A stretch of 15,186 bases of DNA from JBBSTY01 sp038235385 (GCA_038235385.1 JBBSTY010000105.1:1-15186); one strand, 5' to 3'; shown: positions 6,352 through 14,275, counted from the stretch's first letter. A program made the numbers and translations. The notes: generated by a model from the letters alone, not told the origin.

Positions 6352-6971
6352 GGTCGGGGCCCTCCCCGTTCGACGGCGCGTTCGGTGCTCGGTGTGGTTC
6401 GTGGTGCCGTTGGTGCGGATCGGCGTTCGGGGTTCGTCCCGGGGCTGTCGTCGCCCAACAGCTCGGCGAGATGCTTGCGGGCGGAGTGGAGCGTGGCCGA
6501 GACGGTGCCGGGCACGATGCCCATCACGGCGGCCACCTGCGGCTCGGTCAGGTCGCCCAGGTAGCGCAGGGCAACAGCGGTTCGTTCTCGCTCGGGGAGG
6601 TCGGCGACGGCATCCCAGAGCTCCCATTGCGACTCGGTGGTGACGCTCGTGGTGGCGGAGCGGTCGTCGTGCGCGCCGAACCCCCTCGCTCGTGCGGTGA
6701 GGTTCGATTCGACCGAGCGCCGCGATCGTTGCTTGCGGACCACGTTGCGGGCCACGGTGAAGATCCACCCGGCGGGTGCGTCCATGTGCTCGACCCGCGG
6801 CCACTTCGCCAGCGCTCGGACGAACGCCTCGTCCACCGCGTCGGTCGCCGCGTCCGCGCCGCATCCCGTCGCCGCGTTCAGCGTCGCGATCAATCGGTCC
6901 CTGGTCTCGCCGTAGAAGGCTTCGAACGTCGTCTCACCCGCCAGCCGCGGTTCCACCGGTTGCGTTCCCAT
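6348..6971 (-). CDS. ECF-type RNA polymerase sigma factor
   Basis: This 207-residue protein is a group IV (extracytoplasmic function) sigma factor. Sigma region 2 spans about 14-90, with the AVDEAFVRALAKWPRVEH core and the GWIFTVARNVVRKQRSRR stretch that contacts the -10 DNA. Sigma region 4 spans about 118-170: ELWDAVADLPERERTAVALRY, then the helix-turn-helix LTEPQVAAVMGIVPGTVSATLHSARKHL, which reads the -35. A Pro/Thr/Arg-rich tail of about 30 residues follows. The start at 6971 is favoured over one at 7043 because AGGAGG (6976-6981) lies 4 bases upstream. Its stop codon overlaps the start of the membrane protein by 4 bases (ATGA), indicating translational coupling. It follows valS by 81 bases, so it may share that transcript. 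I see no sure autoregulatory promoter. Confidence 0.94.
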   Translation of the reverse strand: MGTQPVEPRLAGETTFEAFYGETRDRLIATLNAATGCGADAATDAVDEAFVRALAKWPRVEHMDAPAGWIFTVARNVVRKQRSRRSVESNLTARARGFGAHDDRSATTSVTTESQWELWDAVADLPERERTAVALRYLGDLTEPQVAAVMGIVPGTVSATLHSARKHLAELLGDDSPGTNPERRSAPTAPRTTPSTERAVERGGPRP

Positions 6972-7052
6972 CGAACCTCCTGCCCCTCCAAGTCCTGGGA
7001 ACAGCGATTCCTTTGGTCGCCGGGACGGTGCGGCGCCGAGCATCCGCGCGAG

Positions 7053-9698
7053 TCACGCGGGCGGAGCAGGCTCCTCGGGGGCGAGGGTGACCTCGACGGC
7101 GGCGGCGTCGGCAGCTTCGAGGGTGATGTCGATGACCCGGCCGGCCTCGACCACGTCGCCGAGCGCGCCGCGCAGGGCGTCGAGGCGAGCGTCGGTGTCG
7201 TGGACCACCACCGAGGTGACTTCGGTCTTGAGCGAGCGCTTGGCCTCGGTCTTGGCCTTGCGGATCTCGCCGAGCGCAGCGGCGGCCGCATCGAACACGA
7301 CGGGATCGCCGGTGGAGGCGACGAGGTCGGTCTCGGCGACGGTGGGCCACGACGCACGGTGCACCGATCCCTCCTGCCACCACGACCACACCTCGGCGGT
7401 GACGAAGGGGAGGAACGGTGCGAAGAGGCGCAACAGCGTGCCGAGGGCCACGTGGAGCGCGGCCTGGGCCGAGGCAGCCTGCTCGTCGCCGAAGGCGCCG
7501 TAGGCCCGACCCTTGACGAGCTCGAGGTACTCGTCGCAGAAGCGCCAGAAGAACTGCTCGGTGCGCTCGATCGCCCGGGCGTAGTCGTAGCCGTCGAACG
7601 CCTTGGTGGCCTCGGCGACGAGGGCGTGCAGCCCGGCGACCATGGCCTGATCGAGCGGGTGGGAGATGACCGAGGGATCGGCGGGCGAGCCCGCGGTGAG
7701 CACGGTGGCGTCGCCGATGCCGAGCGCGAACTTCGACGCGTTGAGGATCTTGATGGCGAGCCGACGCCCGTTCTTCATCTGGGCTTCCTCGAACGCGGTG
7801 TCGGTGCCGGGGCGGCCGTTGGCCGCCCAGTAGCGCACGGCGTCGGCTCCGTACTGATCGATGAGGTGCGCCGGGGTGATGACGTTGCCCTTGGACTTGG
7901 ACATCTTCTTGCGGTCCGGGTCGAGGATCCAGCCCGACAGGGCGACGTTGGCCCACGGGAGCGAGCCGTGCTCGAGGTGGGACCGCAGCACCGTCGAGAA
8001 GGTCCAGGTGCGGATGATGTCGTGGCCCTGCGGGCGCAGGTCCATGGGGAACGTGCGCTCGAACAGGTCGGGGTCGTCGCCCCATCCGGTGGCGATCTGC
8101 GGGGTGAGCGACGAGGTGGCCCACGTGTCCATGATGTCGGGGTCGCCGACGAACCCGCCCGGCTCGCCCCGCTGGGACTCCTCGAACCCGGGGGGCGCGG
8201 CCGACGACGGATCGACCGGCAACGACGCCTCGTCGGCCACGATGAACGACGAGTAGTCGGGTTGGCCATCGGCATCGACGGGGTACCAGACCGGGAAGGG
8301 CACCCCGAAGTAGCGCTGGCGCGAGACCAGCCAGTCACCGTTGAGGCCGTTCGTCCAGTTCTCGAACCGGGCCTGCATGTAGGACGGGTGCCAGGCCAGC
8401 TCCTTGCCGCGCCGCAGGAGCGACTCGCGCAGCTCGTCGTCGCGGCCGCCGTTGCGGAGGTACCACTGGCGGCTGGTGATGATCTCGAGCGGGCGATCGC
8501 CGCGCTCGTAGAACTTCACCGGGTGCACGATGGGGCGGGGGTCGCCCACCAGGTCGCCGGTGTCGCGGAGCTGGTCGACGACGATGACCTGGGCCTGCTT
8601 GACGGTCTTGCCGGCCATCGCCGCGAACCGCTCCTCGGCGTCGGGGTCGGCGTCGGCCGCGGAGATCCAGTCCGGCGTGTCGGGCTGGATGCGTCCCCGC
8701 TCGGTGACGATCGAGCGGGTGGGCCGCTGGAGCTCGCGCCACCACACCACGTCGGTGGTGTCGCCGAAGGTGCAGATCATGGCGATGCCCGACCCCTTCT
8801 CGGGATCGGCGAGCTCGTGGGCGCGGACCTCGACCTCGACCCCGTACAGCGGGGTGCGGACGGTGGTGCCGAACAGCGGCTGGTACCGCTCGTCGTCGGG
8901 GTGGGCGACGAGCGAGACGCATGCGGCGATGAGCTCGGGGCGTGTGGTCTCGATGAAGACCGGTTCGCCGCCGTCGGTGCGGCGGAACCCGATGCGGTGG
9001 TACGCGCCAGGGAGCTCGCGGTCCTCGAGCTCGGCCTGGGCGACGGCGCAGGTGTAGTCGACGTCCCAGAGGACGGGCGCCTCGGCCTTGTACGCCTCGC
9101 CGCGCTCGAGGTTGTGGAGGAAGGCACGCTGGGCCACGCGTTGGCTGCGCTCGTCGATCGTCGCGTACGTCATCGTCCAATCCACCGACAGCCCGAGCGA
9201 TCGCCACACGCGCTCGAAGACCACCTCGTCCTGGACGGTGAGCCGGTCGCACAGGTCGACGAAGTTGCGACGCGAGACGTGCACGGCACGGGGCTTGTTC
9301 TTGCCGGTGGGGACGTCGCCGTCGAACTCGGGCACGAACGCGGGGTCGTAGGGGAGCGAGGGATCGCACTGGACGCCGTAGAAGTTCTGCACGCGGCGCT
9401 CGGTGGGCAACCCGTTGTCGTCCCACCCCATCGGGTAGAAGACCTCCTTGCCCCGCATCCGCTGGTAGCGGGCGATGGTGTCGGTGTGGGTGTAGGAGAA
9501 GATGTGGCCGACGTGGAGCGACCCGCTCACCGTGGGGGGCGGGGTGTCGATCGAGTAGACCTCGTCGCGGGTGTGGCGGCGATCGAACCGGTACGTGCCC
9601 TCGCGCTCCCAAGCCTCGCCCCACCGCTCCTCGAGCCCCTCGAGCGCGGGCTTGTCGGGAACCTGAGGCGAGCGGGCTGGCGGCGCGGTGGAGGTCCT
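7053..9698 (-). CDS. valS: Valyl-tRNA synthetase
   Basis: This class I aminoacyl-tRNA synthetase charges tRNA-Val with valine. Counting from the start used here it has 881 residues. The HIGH-type motif is His62-Val-Gly-His65 within PPPTVSGSLHVGH, and KMSKS is at 598-602. The CP1 editing domain lies between (about 195-350), the zinc/insert regions follow, and the anticodon-binding domain is at about 690-840. The family N-terminus (QVPDKPALEGLEERW) is intact. No in-frame ATG, GTG or TTG exists between a GTG at 9992 (deep in the upstream gene) and the GTG inside the HIGH motif region. The coordinate given assumes translation from the codon at 9696-9698. This reads AGG, sits 10 bases after a TACCGT -10 element, and is followed by TSTAPPARSPQVPDKP, a plausible N-terminus. 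Either the start is non-canonical or one base is wrong or mutated (ATG to AGG). Identity is certain; the start is not. Confidence 0.93.
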   Translation of the reverse strand, partial: RTSTAPPARSPQVPDKPALEGLEERWGEAWEREGTYRFDRRHTRDEVYSIDTPPPTVSGSLHVGHIFSYTHTDTIARYQRMRGKEVFYPMGWDDNGLPTERRVQNFYGVQCDPSLPYDPAFVPEFDGDVPTGKNKPRAVHVSRRNFVDLCDRLTVQDEVVFERVWRSLGLSVDWTMTYATIDERSQRVAQRAFLHNLERGEAYKAEAPVLWDVDYTCAVAQAELEDRELPGAYHRIGFRRTDGGEPVFIETTRPELIAACVSLVAHPDDERYQPLFGTTVRTPLYGVEVEVRAHELADPEKGSGIAMICTFGDTTDVVWWRELQRPTRSIVTERGRIQPDTPDWISAADADPDAEERFAAMAGKTVKQAQVIVVDQLRDTGDLVGDPRPIVHPVKFYERGDRPLEIITSRQWYLRNGGRDDELRESLLRRGKELAWHPSYMQARFENWTNGLNGDWLVSRQRYFGVPFPVWYPVDADGQPDYSSFIVADEASLPVDPSSAAPPGFEESQRGEPGGFVGDPDIMDTWATSSLTPQIATGWGDDPDLFERTFPMDLRPQGHDIIRTWTFSTVLRSHLEHGSLPWANVALSGWILDPDRKKMSKSKGNVITPAHLIDQYGADAVRYWAANGRPGTDTAFEEAQMKNGRRLAIKILNASKFALGIGDATVLTAGSPADPSVISHPLDQAMVAGLHALVAEATKAFDGYDYARAIERTEQFFWRFCDEYLELVKGRAYGAFGDEQAASAQAALHVALGTLLRLFAPFLPFVTAEVWSWWQEGSVHRASWPTVAETDLVASTGDPVVFDAAAAALGEIRKAKTEAKRSLKTEVTSVVVHDTDARLDALRGALGDVVEAGRVIDITLEAADAAAVEVTLAPEEPAPPA

Positions 9699-9708
9699 GG
9701 TGGCGCCA

Positions 9709-9714
9709 ACGGTA
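9709..9714 (-). promoter_or_regulatory. Candidate -10 element (TACCGT) for valS
   Basis: On the minus strand TACCGT fits TANNNT. It ends 10 bases before the codon taken as the valS start, a layout like the near-leaderless mscS gene at 2180-2197. No Shine-Dalgarno sequence lies before valS. The stop codon of the upstream gene (9787) is about 90 bases away. Confidence 0.4.
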
Positions 9715-9786
9715 GCGGGACCGACGTCGTGGCCTGAAGTGCGAACCGCGCTCGTCGCGCGGTCGCGACGGGGCGACCCGAGCTGC

Positions 9787-10803
9787 TCAGCGAGGTTCGG
9801 GTCCGGCGGTCGGATCGCGGTAGCTGATGCTGTCGGGCCCGAGCGTCGAGGAGTCGTCGTCGGCGTCGTACGCCAGACCCGGTATCCGTTCGATGCGGAG
9901 CCGTCGCCCGTCGTGGACGACCTCGCCGAGCGCCGCGTCGAACGAGGTGGCGCTGCCGTCCTCGCCGGCTCCGGCGTCGTCCGATGGCGCACGCGACGAT
10001 CGCCCTGCGGGTCGGCCCCTCTGCGTGCTCGCCCGGGTCGGCAGGGCGCTCGACGGTGCGTCGCCGCCGGACGCAGGTTGGCGACGCTCGAGGCCGGCAT
10101 CGGTGAGCAGGTCGAAGGCGAGGTCGTTGCCGATGTCGATGTCGTAGCGGTCGAGGTCTCGCGGAACGTCGAAGAGGCTCCGGGCGCGACCGCCGCCCGT
10201 TCGGTCCGTTCGGTCCGGTCCGTCTGCGAGCGTGGTCCGGACCGGGTGGTCGTCTCGTGTCCACGGGTCGGCGGCCGGGTCTTCGTGCCAGGGCTGGTCG
10301 TGCCCGGCGCTGATCTCGGCGAGCACGGCTTCGGCCTCGGCGAGCTCGCGCTGCGCCCGTTCGATGCGGACGAGGTCGATGACGTCGGGCTCGGGCGCCT
10401 CGCCGCCTCCGCTCGCCTCGAAGGCGGCGTAGTCGGCGAAGCCGAGCCGCTCGAGGGCGAGTCGTTCCGCCAGCTCCAGCGCGAGGACGAGTCGTTGGGA
10501 GCGGTTGTGGAACGGGCGCCGGGCGACCTGTCGTTCGTGGCGAAGGCTCTGGTGGATCGCGATGAGGCGTTCGACGTCGTCGTCGGTGGTGGTCGAACGC
10601 TCGGCCGCATGCCCTGCCGGGGGGCCATCGTCGCGGTGCTCGTCGTCGAGTGTCGACGCCGACCTGTCGATGGCGCGCTCGGCCACCTCGGTCTCGCGGT
10701 CGAGCACCTCGCGTGCCCGCTGCGCCCGGAAGAGCGCATCGAGCCGGCGGATCCGGATCGTGGCGCGCGATCGGTCGGCGAAGTGCGATGCATCCGTCTG
10801 CAT
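9787..10803 (-). CDS. Highly charged helical protein of unknown function
   Basis: I do not recognise this 338-residue protein. Residues 1-45 (RSRATIRIRRLDALFRAQRAREVLDRETEVAERAID) and about 72-185 are strongly helical, Arg/Glu/Ala-rich and probably coiled-coil. They include a conserved-looking core RLVLALELAERLALERLGFADYAAFE (about 104-129). The C-terminal half (about 190-338) is Asp/Arg/Gly-rich and likely disordered, ending in a small block GRRLRIERIPGLAYDADDD. No signal peptide or membrane helix is seen. The ATG at 10803 is chosen because GAGGGAA (10813-10819) lies 9 bases upstream; a GTG two codons earlier is too close to it. It is the first gene of the minus-strand run into valS, separated from it by about 90 bases. 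The mixed residue composition, unlike the Arg-rich antisense frames, supports it as real. Confidence 0.75.
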   Translation of the reverse strand: MQTDASHFADRSRATIRIRRLDALFRAQRAREVLDRETEVAERAIDRSASTLDDEHRDDGPPAGHAAERSTTTDDDVERLIAIHQSLRHERQVARRPFHNRSQRLVLALELAERLALERLGFADYAAFEASGGGEAPEPDVIDLVRIERAQRELAEAEAVLAEISAGHDQPWHEDPAADPWTRDDHPVRTTLADGPDRTDRTGGGRARSLFDVPRDLDRYDIDIGNDLAFDLLTDAGLERRQPASGGDAPSSALPTRASTQRGRPAGRSSRAPSDDAGAGEDGSATSFDAALGEVVHDGRRLRIERIPGLAYDADDDSSTLGPDSISYRDPTAGPEPR

Positions 10804-11061
10804 GTTCACGTGTTCCCTCGGTCCCGGTGGGTCCCTCGACCGAGCCGGGCCGTACGCCCCCGGCTGACCACCGTGCACCCCATCCTCCCCGCGGTTCGCC
10901 GCGCGCGCACCGGTTCGGACCGCATCGACGCAGGGATTTCAGGTTGCGCGGGCCGATCCCACGGGACGCTCCCGAACGACCGCGCCGCGTCGACGTCGAG
11001 GTCAGCTCCAGCACAGGATCCGGCGGGACCGACGGTCGCCGATGTGGGCGGGCGACCTCGG

Positions 11062-11090
11062 TTGTCGCGATGGTGCGCCCCGACTAGCCT
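11062..11090 (+). promoter_or_regulatory. Promoter of the acyl-CoA dehydrogenase gene
   Basis: TTGTCG (11062-11067) and TAGCCT (11085-11090) are separated by exactly 17 bp, giving an expected transcript start near 11097. The 10804-11061 part of this divergent spacer shows no gene, and I see no clear promoter for the opposite gene there. Confidence 0.6.
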
Positions 11091-11094
11091 CCAT

Positions 11095-11110
11095 GTTACC
11101 GATAGGTAAC
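11095..11110 (+). promoter_or_regulatory. Palindromic operator GTTACC-N4-GGTAAC at the transcription start
   Basis: The perfect inverted repeat GTTACC-GATA-GGTAAC begins 4 bases after the -10 element and covers the predicted transcript start, the classic position for a repressor. Size and symmetry fit a TetR-type regulator of fatty-acid or acyl-CoA metabolism. The regulator is not encoded in this window and its identity is not known from the sequence. Confidence 0.75.
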
Positions 11111-11180
11111 TTGTGGGGGCCGCCGGCACATGGCGCCTCCGATCCAGTCGCACCGTCGTGCGCCGAACATGGGAGCATCC

Positions 11181-12401
11181 GTGGCCGAATTCTCGCTGTC
11201 GCTCAACGAGGACCAGATCCAGATCCGTGACTGGGTCCACGAGTTCGCCAAGGACGTCGTGCGTCCCGTGGCCGAGGAGTGGGACGAGCGCGAGGAGTTC
11301 CCCTGGCCGGTCGTGCAGGAGGCCGCCAAGGTGGGCCTCTACGGCTTCGACTTCATGGCCCAGGCCATGATGGGCGACCCCACCGGGCTCACCATGCCCG
11401 TGGCCATGGAGGAGCTCTTCTGGGGCGACGCCGGCATCGGCCTCGCCATCTTCGGCTCGGGCCTCGCCGCTGCGGGCATCGCCGGCAACGGCACGCCGGA
11501 GCAGGTGCTCGAGTGGGTGCCCCAGTGCTACGGCGACGCCGACGACGTGAAGCTGGGCGCCTTCTGCGTGTCCGAGCCCGACGCCGGCTCCGACGTGTCG
11601 GGCCTGCGCACCAAGGCCGTCTACGACGAGGCCAAGGACGAGTGGACGCTCAACGGCACCAAGGCGTGGATCACCAACGGTGGCATCGCCAACATCCACG
11701 TCGTCGTGGCCACGGTCGATCCGACCCTCAAGAGCCGTGGCCAGGCCAGCTTCGTCATCCCGCCGAACACCCCCGGGCTGTCGATGGGCCAGAAGTACAA
11801 GAAGCACGGCATCCGCGCCTCGCACACCTCCGAGGTCATCCTCGACAACGTGGTGATCCCGGGCACGTGTCTACTCGGCGGCAAGGAGAAGCTCGACGAG
11901 AAGCTGGCCCGCGCCAAGGAGGCCAAGAAGGCCCCGACCGGCAAGCAGCCGGCCATGGCCACCTTCGAAGCCACCCGCCCCGCTGTGGCCGCCATGGCGG
12001 TCGGCATCGCCCGGGCGGCCTATGAGTACTCCCTCGAGTACGCCAAGGACCGCGAGGCGTTCGGCAAGCCGATCATCATGAACCAGTCGATCGCGTTCAT
12101 GCTCGCCAACATGTGCACCCAGATCGACGCCGCCCGCCTGCTCGTCTACCGGGCCGCGTGGCTCTCCCGCAACGGCGAGTACAAGAACGCCGAGGGCTCC
12201 CAGTCCAAGCTCTACGCCGGTCGCACCGCCGTGTGGGTCACCGAGCGGGCCATCCAGATCCTCGGTGGCTACGGCTACACCCGCGAGTACCCCGTCGAGC
12301 GCTGGCACCGCGACGCCAAGATCATGGACATCTTCGAAGGCACCGAGCAGATCCAGGAGCTCGTCATCAGCCGAGCCATCTCGGGTCTCCGTATCGAGTA
12401 G
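11181..12401 (+). CDS. Acyl-CoA dehydrogenase
   Basis: This 406-residue flavoenzyme oxidises an acyl-CoA to the trans-2-enoyl-CoA, passing electrons to electron-transfer flavoprotein. It acts in fatty-acid or related acyl-CoA breakdown. The first acyl-CoA dehydrogenase signature is CVSEPDAGSD (129-138). The second is QILGGYGYTREYPVERWHRD followed by IMDIFEGTEQ, which carries the catalytic base Glu386. A Lys/Ala-rich insert (about 231-256, around KLARAKEAKKAPTGKQP) joins the beta-barrel to the C-terminal helical domain. The GTG at 11181 is preferred: GGGAG (11171-11175) lies 5 bases upstream and MAEFSLSLNEDQIQIRDW is a typical family N-terminus. The frame also offers ATGs at 11130 and 11169 with weaker signals. 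It has its own promoter, operator and terminator. The substrate chain length cannot be read from the sequence. Confidence 0.95.
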   Translation: MAEFSLSLNEDQIQIRDWVHEFAKDVVRPVAEEWDEREEFPWPVVQEAAKVGLYGFDFMAQAMMGDPTGLTMPVAMEELFWGDAGIGLAIFGSGLAAAGIAGNGTPEQVLEWVPQCYGDADDVKLGAFCVSEPDAGSDVSGLRTKAVYDEAKDEWTLNGTKAWITNGGIANIHVVVATVDPTLKSRGQASFVIPPNTPGLSMGQKYKKHGIRASHTSEVILDNVVIPGTCLLGGKEKLDEKLARAKEAKKAPTGKQPAMATFEATRPAVAAMAVGIARAAYEYSLEYAKDREAFGKPIIMNQSIAFMLANMCTQIDAARLLVYRAAWLSRNGEYKNAEGSQSKLYAGRTAVWVTERAIQILGGYGYTREYPVERWHRDAKIMDIFEGTEQIQELVISRAISGLRIE

Positions 12402-12425
12402 CTCTACCAGCACTTTTGCGGTTCG

Positions 12426-12460
12426 AGAGGCCCGCTCCGTTGAGCGGGCCTCTTCACGTT
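12426..12460 (+). terminator. Hairpin terminator after the acyl-CoA dehydrogenase gene
   Basis: AGAGGCCCGCT (12426-12436) pairs perfectly with AGCGGGCCTCT (12443-12453) across loop CCGTTG, followed by TCACGTT. It lies 25 bases after the stop codon and separates this gene from the recombinase. Confidence 0.85.
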
Positions 12461-12478
12461 CCGGGTCGATATCGGCCG

Positions 12479-12502
12479 CCATCCCTACTCCCATCCCTAC
12501 TT
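12479..12502 (+). repeat. Tandem 12-bp repeat before the recombinase
   Basis: CCATCCCTACT occurs at 12479-12489 and again at 12491-12501, a 12-bp period, about 20 bases before the recombinase start. Its place between a chromosomal terminator and an integrase gene makes it a candidate recombinase arm site or part of an attachment site. Only one end of the element is in view, so no matching attachment repeat can be shown. Confidence 0.6.
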
Positions 12503-12521
12503 TTCTCGCCACTCGCGCGAG

Positions 12522-13613
12522 GTGGCCACGATCCGCCAACGCAGCCGAGGGGTGTGGGAGGTCCGGGTCTTCGCCGGCCGGGACGGCAACGGCAAGCCCG
12601 TCCAGATCTCCCGGACCGTGCGCGGCGGCAAGAAGGATGCCGAGAAGGTCGCCGCCGACCTGGCCCGTCAGCCCGGCCGCCAGGGCGGCCGGCGGACCGT
12701 CGGCGACCTGCTGGGGGAGTGGCGGGAGCTGAAGGACGCCGGCTGGGCGCCGTACACCAAGCGCGACCAGGAGAGCCGGGCCCGCCTGATCGTCACCGAC
12801 CGCATCTCCACGGTCCCGGTGACGCGCTTGCAGGTGAACGACGTCGACCAGTGGATCGTGCGCCTCCGCAAGGCCGGCATCGGCGAGGCGTCGATCCGCA
12901 ACCAGCTCCAGACCCTCCGCTCCGCGCTGGCCCAGGCCGTGCGGTGGGGATGGATCACGCAGAACCCTGCGAGCCTCGCCAGCTACGAGCGCCCCAAGCG
13001 CACGGTGCGAGACGTGATGACGGCCGAGGACGTCCACGCGGTGCTGGCCGCCGCCGAGACGGTGAACGAGATGGCCACGACCGCCTTCCGCCTCGCCGCG
13101 ATCACCGGCGCCCGCCGCGCCGAGCTGGCGGCGCTGCGGTGGTCCGACCTCGACGGCGCCGTCCTCACCATCGACAGCGCCGTCACCGTCGTCACCGAGG
13201 GCGAGGGTGACGACCGTCAGCGGGTGATCCGTGACGACCCGACCAAGACCGGCGACCGCCGCCGGGTCGCCCTCGACCCCGACACCGTGGCGCTCCTCGA
13301 GCCGCTGCGGGCCAAGCGCGAGCCGTACGCCCCCTGGCTGTTCAGCGACACCGACGAGATGCCCCGCCCCGACCGCATCGGCTACTGGTGGCGCCGCTGC
13401 CGAGAGCTCGCTGGCATCGACGGCGCGTGGCGCCTCCACGACCTCCGCCACTGGTCGGCCACCTTCGCCCTCAGCGAGGGCTACGACCTCGCCACCGTCG
13501 CCGGCCGCCTCGGCCACTCCGACCCATCCACGACCCTGCGGGTGTACGCCCACGCTCGGAGCCAACGCGATGTCGACCTGGCGACGAGCCTGGGTGAGGC
13601 GCTGCGGTTCTGA
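12522..13613 (+). CDS. Tyrosine recombinase (phage/element integrase)
   Basis: This 363-residue protein is a complete integrase of the lambda/XerC superfamily, which cuts and rejoins DNA through a tyrosine. It has an N-terminal arm-binding segment (about 1-55, RGVWEVRVFAGRDGNGKP), a SAM-like core-binding domain (about 58-155) and a catalytic domain (about 165-355). All catalytic residues are present: Arg198 (TGARRAEL), Lys242, His306 and Arg309 (HDLRH), His332 (GRLGHSD) and nucleophile Tyr342. The GTG start has no Shine-Dalgarno sequence but gives the usual actinobacterial integrase N-terminus (MATIRQRSRGVWEVRV). It sits directly after the terminator of a housekeeping gene, with orphan genes downstream, as at the edge of an integrated element. 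No tRNA gene or excisionase is visible. Confidence 0.96.
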   Translation: MATIRQRSRGVWEVRVFAGRDGNGKPVQISRTVRGGKKDAEKVAADLARQPGRQGGRRTVGDLLGEWRELKDAGWAPYTKRDQESRARLIVTDRISTVPVTRLQVNDVDQWIVRLRKAGIGEASIRNQLQTLRSALAQAVRWGWITQNPASLASYERPKRTVRDVMTAEDVHAVLAAAETVNEMATTAFRLAAITGARRAELAALRWSDLDGAVLTIDSAVTVVTEGEGDDRQRVIRDDPTKTGDRRRVALDPDTVALLEPLRAKREPYAPWLFSDTDEMPRPDRIGYWWRRCRELAGIDGAWRLHDLRHWSATFALSEGYDLATVAGRLGHSDPSTTLRVYAHARSQRDVDLATSLGEALRF

Positions 13614-13710
13614 CCAGCGCCGGGTGGCCGCTGCGTGGAATCGGCCGACAGCTACGGGCTTGCATCGTCGGAGCCGGGACTACGGTGGCTGGGGTCGAAG
13701 GAGGGACAAC

Positions 13711-14124
13711 ATGAAGACATTGCGAGTGGTGGTCATCGTGGTCTCGCTTCTGCTCGCCACGTCGACCGGCGGGTTGGGTGTCCTGGTAGCGCCGGTGTTG
13801 CTTCCCTCGCTGTGGTGGGTCGCGGTCAGCGGTGGTGTCGTAGCTCGCTGGATATCGAGCGTCGCTTCCGGTCTGTTGGCAGCGGAAGCGGCGATGTTCG
13901 CGACCGTCATGGTCGTCCGCGGCGATGGTCTCAGCCTGACGGGTGGCTCCGTCGATTGGTCACGGCTATGGGCGATCCCGGTTTCGGTCGGCGTCGCCAC
14001 GTTCGCTCTCTACCTCGTGACGGCCGCCCGGTGGAAGCGCCGATCACTGGACCGGTCGAGTCGCGAGTCCAAGGGCGCTGGTCACTGGACTCCTCCGGCG
14101 CGCGAACGGGCCGTGCTGGCGTAG
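13711..14124 (+). CDS. Small multi-pass membrane protein of unknown function
   Basis: This 137-residue protein starts at an ATG with a strong AAGGAGGGA (13698-13706) five bases upstream. Hydrophobic segments at about 4-22, 24-44, 47-70 and 86-106 suggest four membrane helices. A basic C-terminal tail follows (from about 108, KRRSLDRSSRESKG), probably cytoplasmic. No family is recognised. A TACGGT hexamer (13681-13686) could be its -10 element, with a poorly spaced TTGCAT (13660-13665) as -35. It lies 97 bases after the recombinase gene and has visibly lower GC and more mixed codons than the genes before 12400, which fits cargo on an acquired element. Confidence 0.75.
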   Translation: MKTLRVVVIVVSLLLATSTGGLGVLVAPVLLPSLWWVAVSGGVVARWISSVASGLLAAEAAMFATVMVVRGDGLSLTGGSVDWSRLWAIPVSVGVATFALYLVTAARWKRRSLDRSSRESKGAGHWTPPARERAVLA

Positions 14125-14275
14125 CCGATGCTTCCAGGTTGGTCGTCGCCAAGCGACGTCAACAGTCGAAGACGGGACGACATCAAGCGCGAAGCTCAGG
14201 GTCCGTGCTCGGCCGGCGACTGCCCAGCAGCGTGACGTCCATCCGCGAACACACCAACCCAGCCGGTCGTGCCGC

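Noticed and set aside
6471..9737. A 1088-codon open frame on the plus strand opposite valS and the sigma factor
   Set aside because: It is the antisense of clearly recognisable ValS and sigma-factor sequence. Its product is Gly/Val/Asp-rich with no motif, an artefact of high GC content.
11130..11180. Longer starts for the acyl-CoA dehydrogenase (ATG at 11130 or 11169)
   Set aside because: They add residues atypical for the family. The GTG at 11181 has the best-placed GGGAG and the conserved N-terminus.
12402..12430. tRNA-like fragment (GGTTCGA and an AGAGCTAC-like segment on the minus strand) as an attachment site
   Set aside because: No T-arm or acceptor pairing can be built, so it is not a tRNA remnant that I can support.
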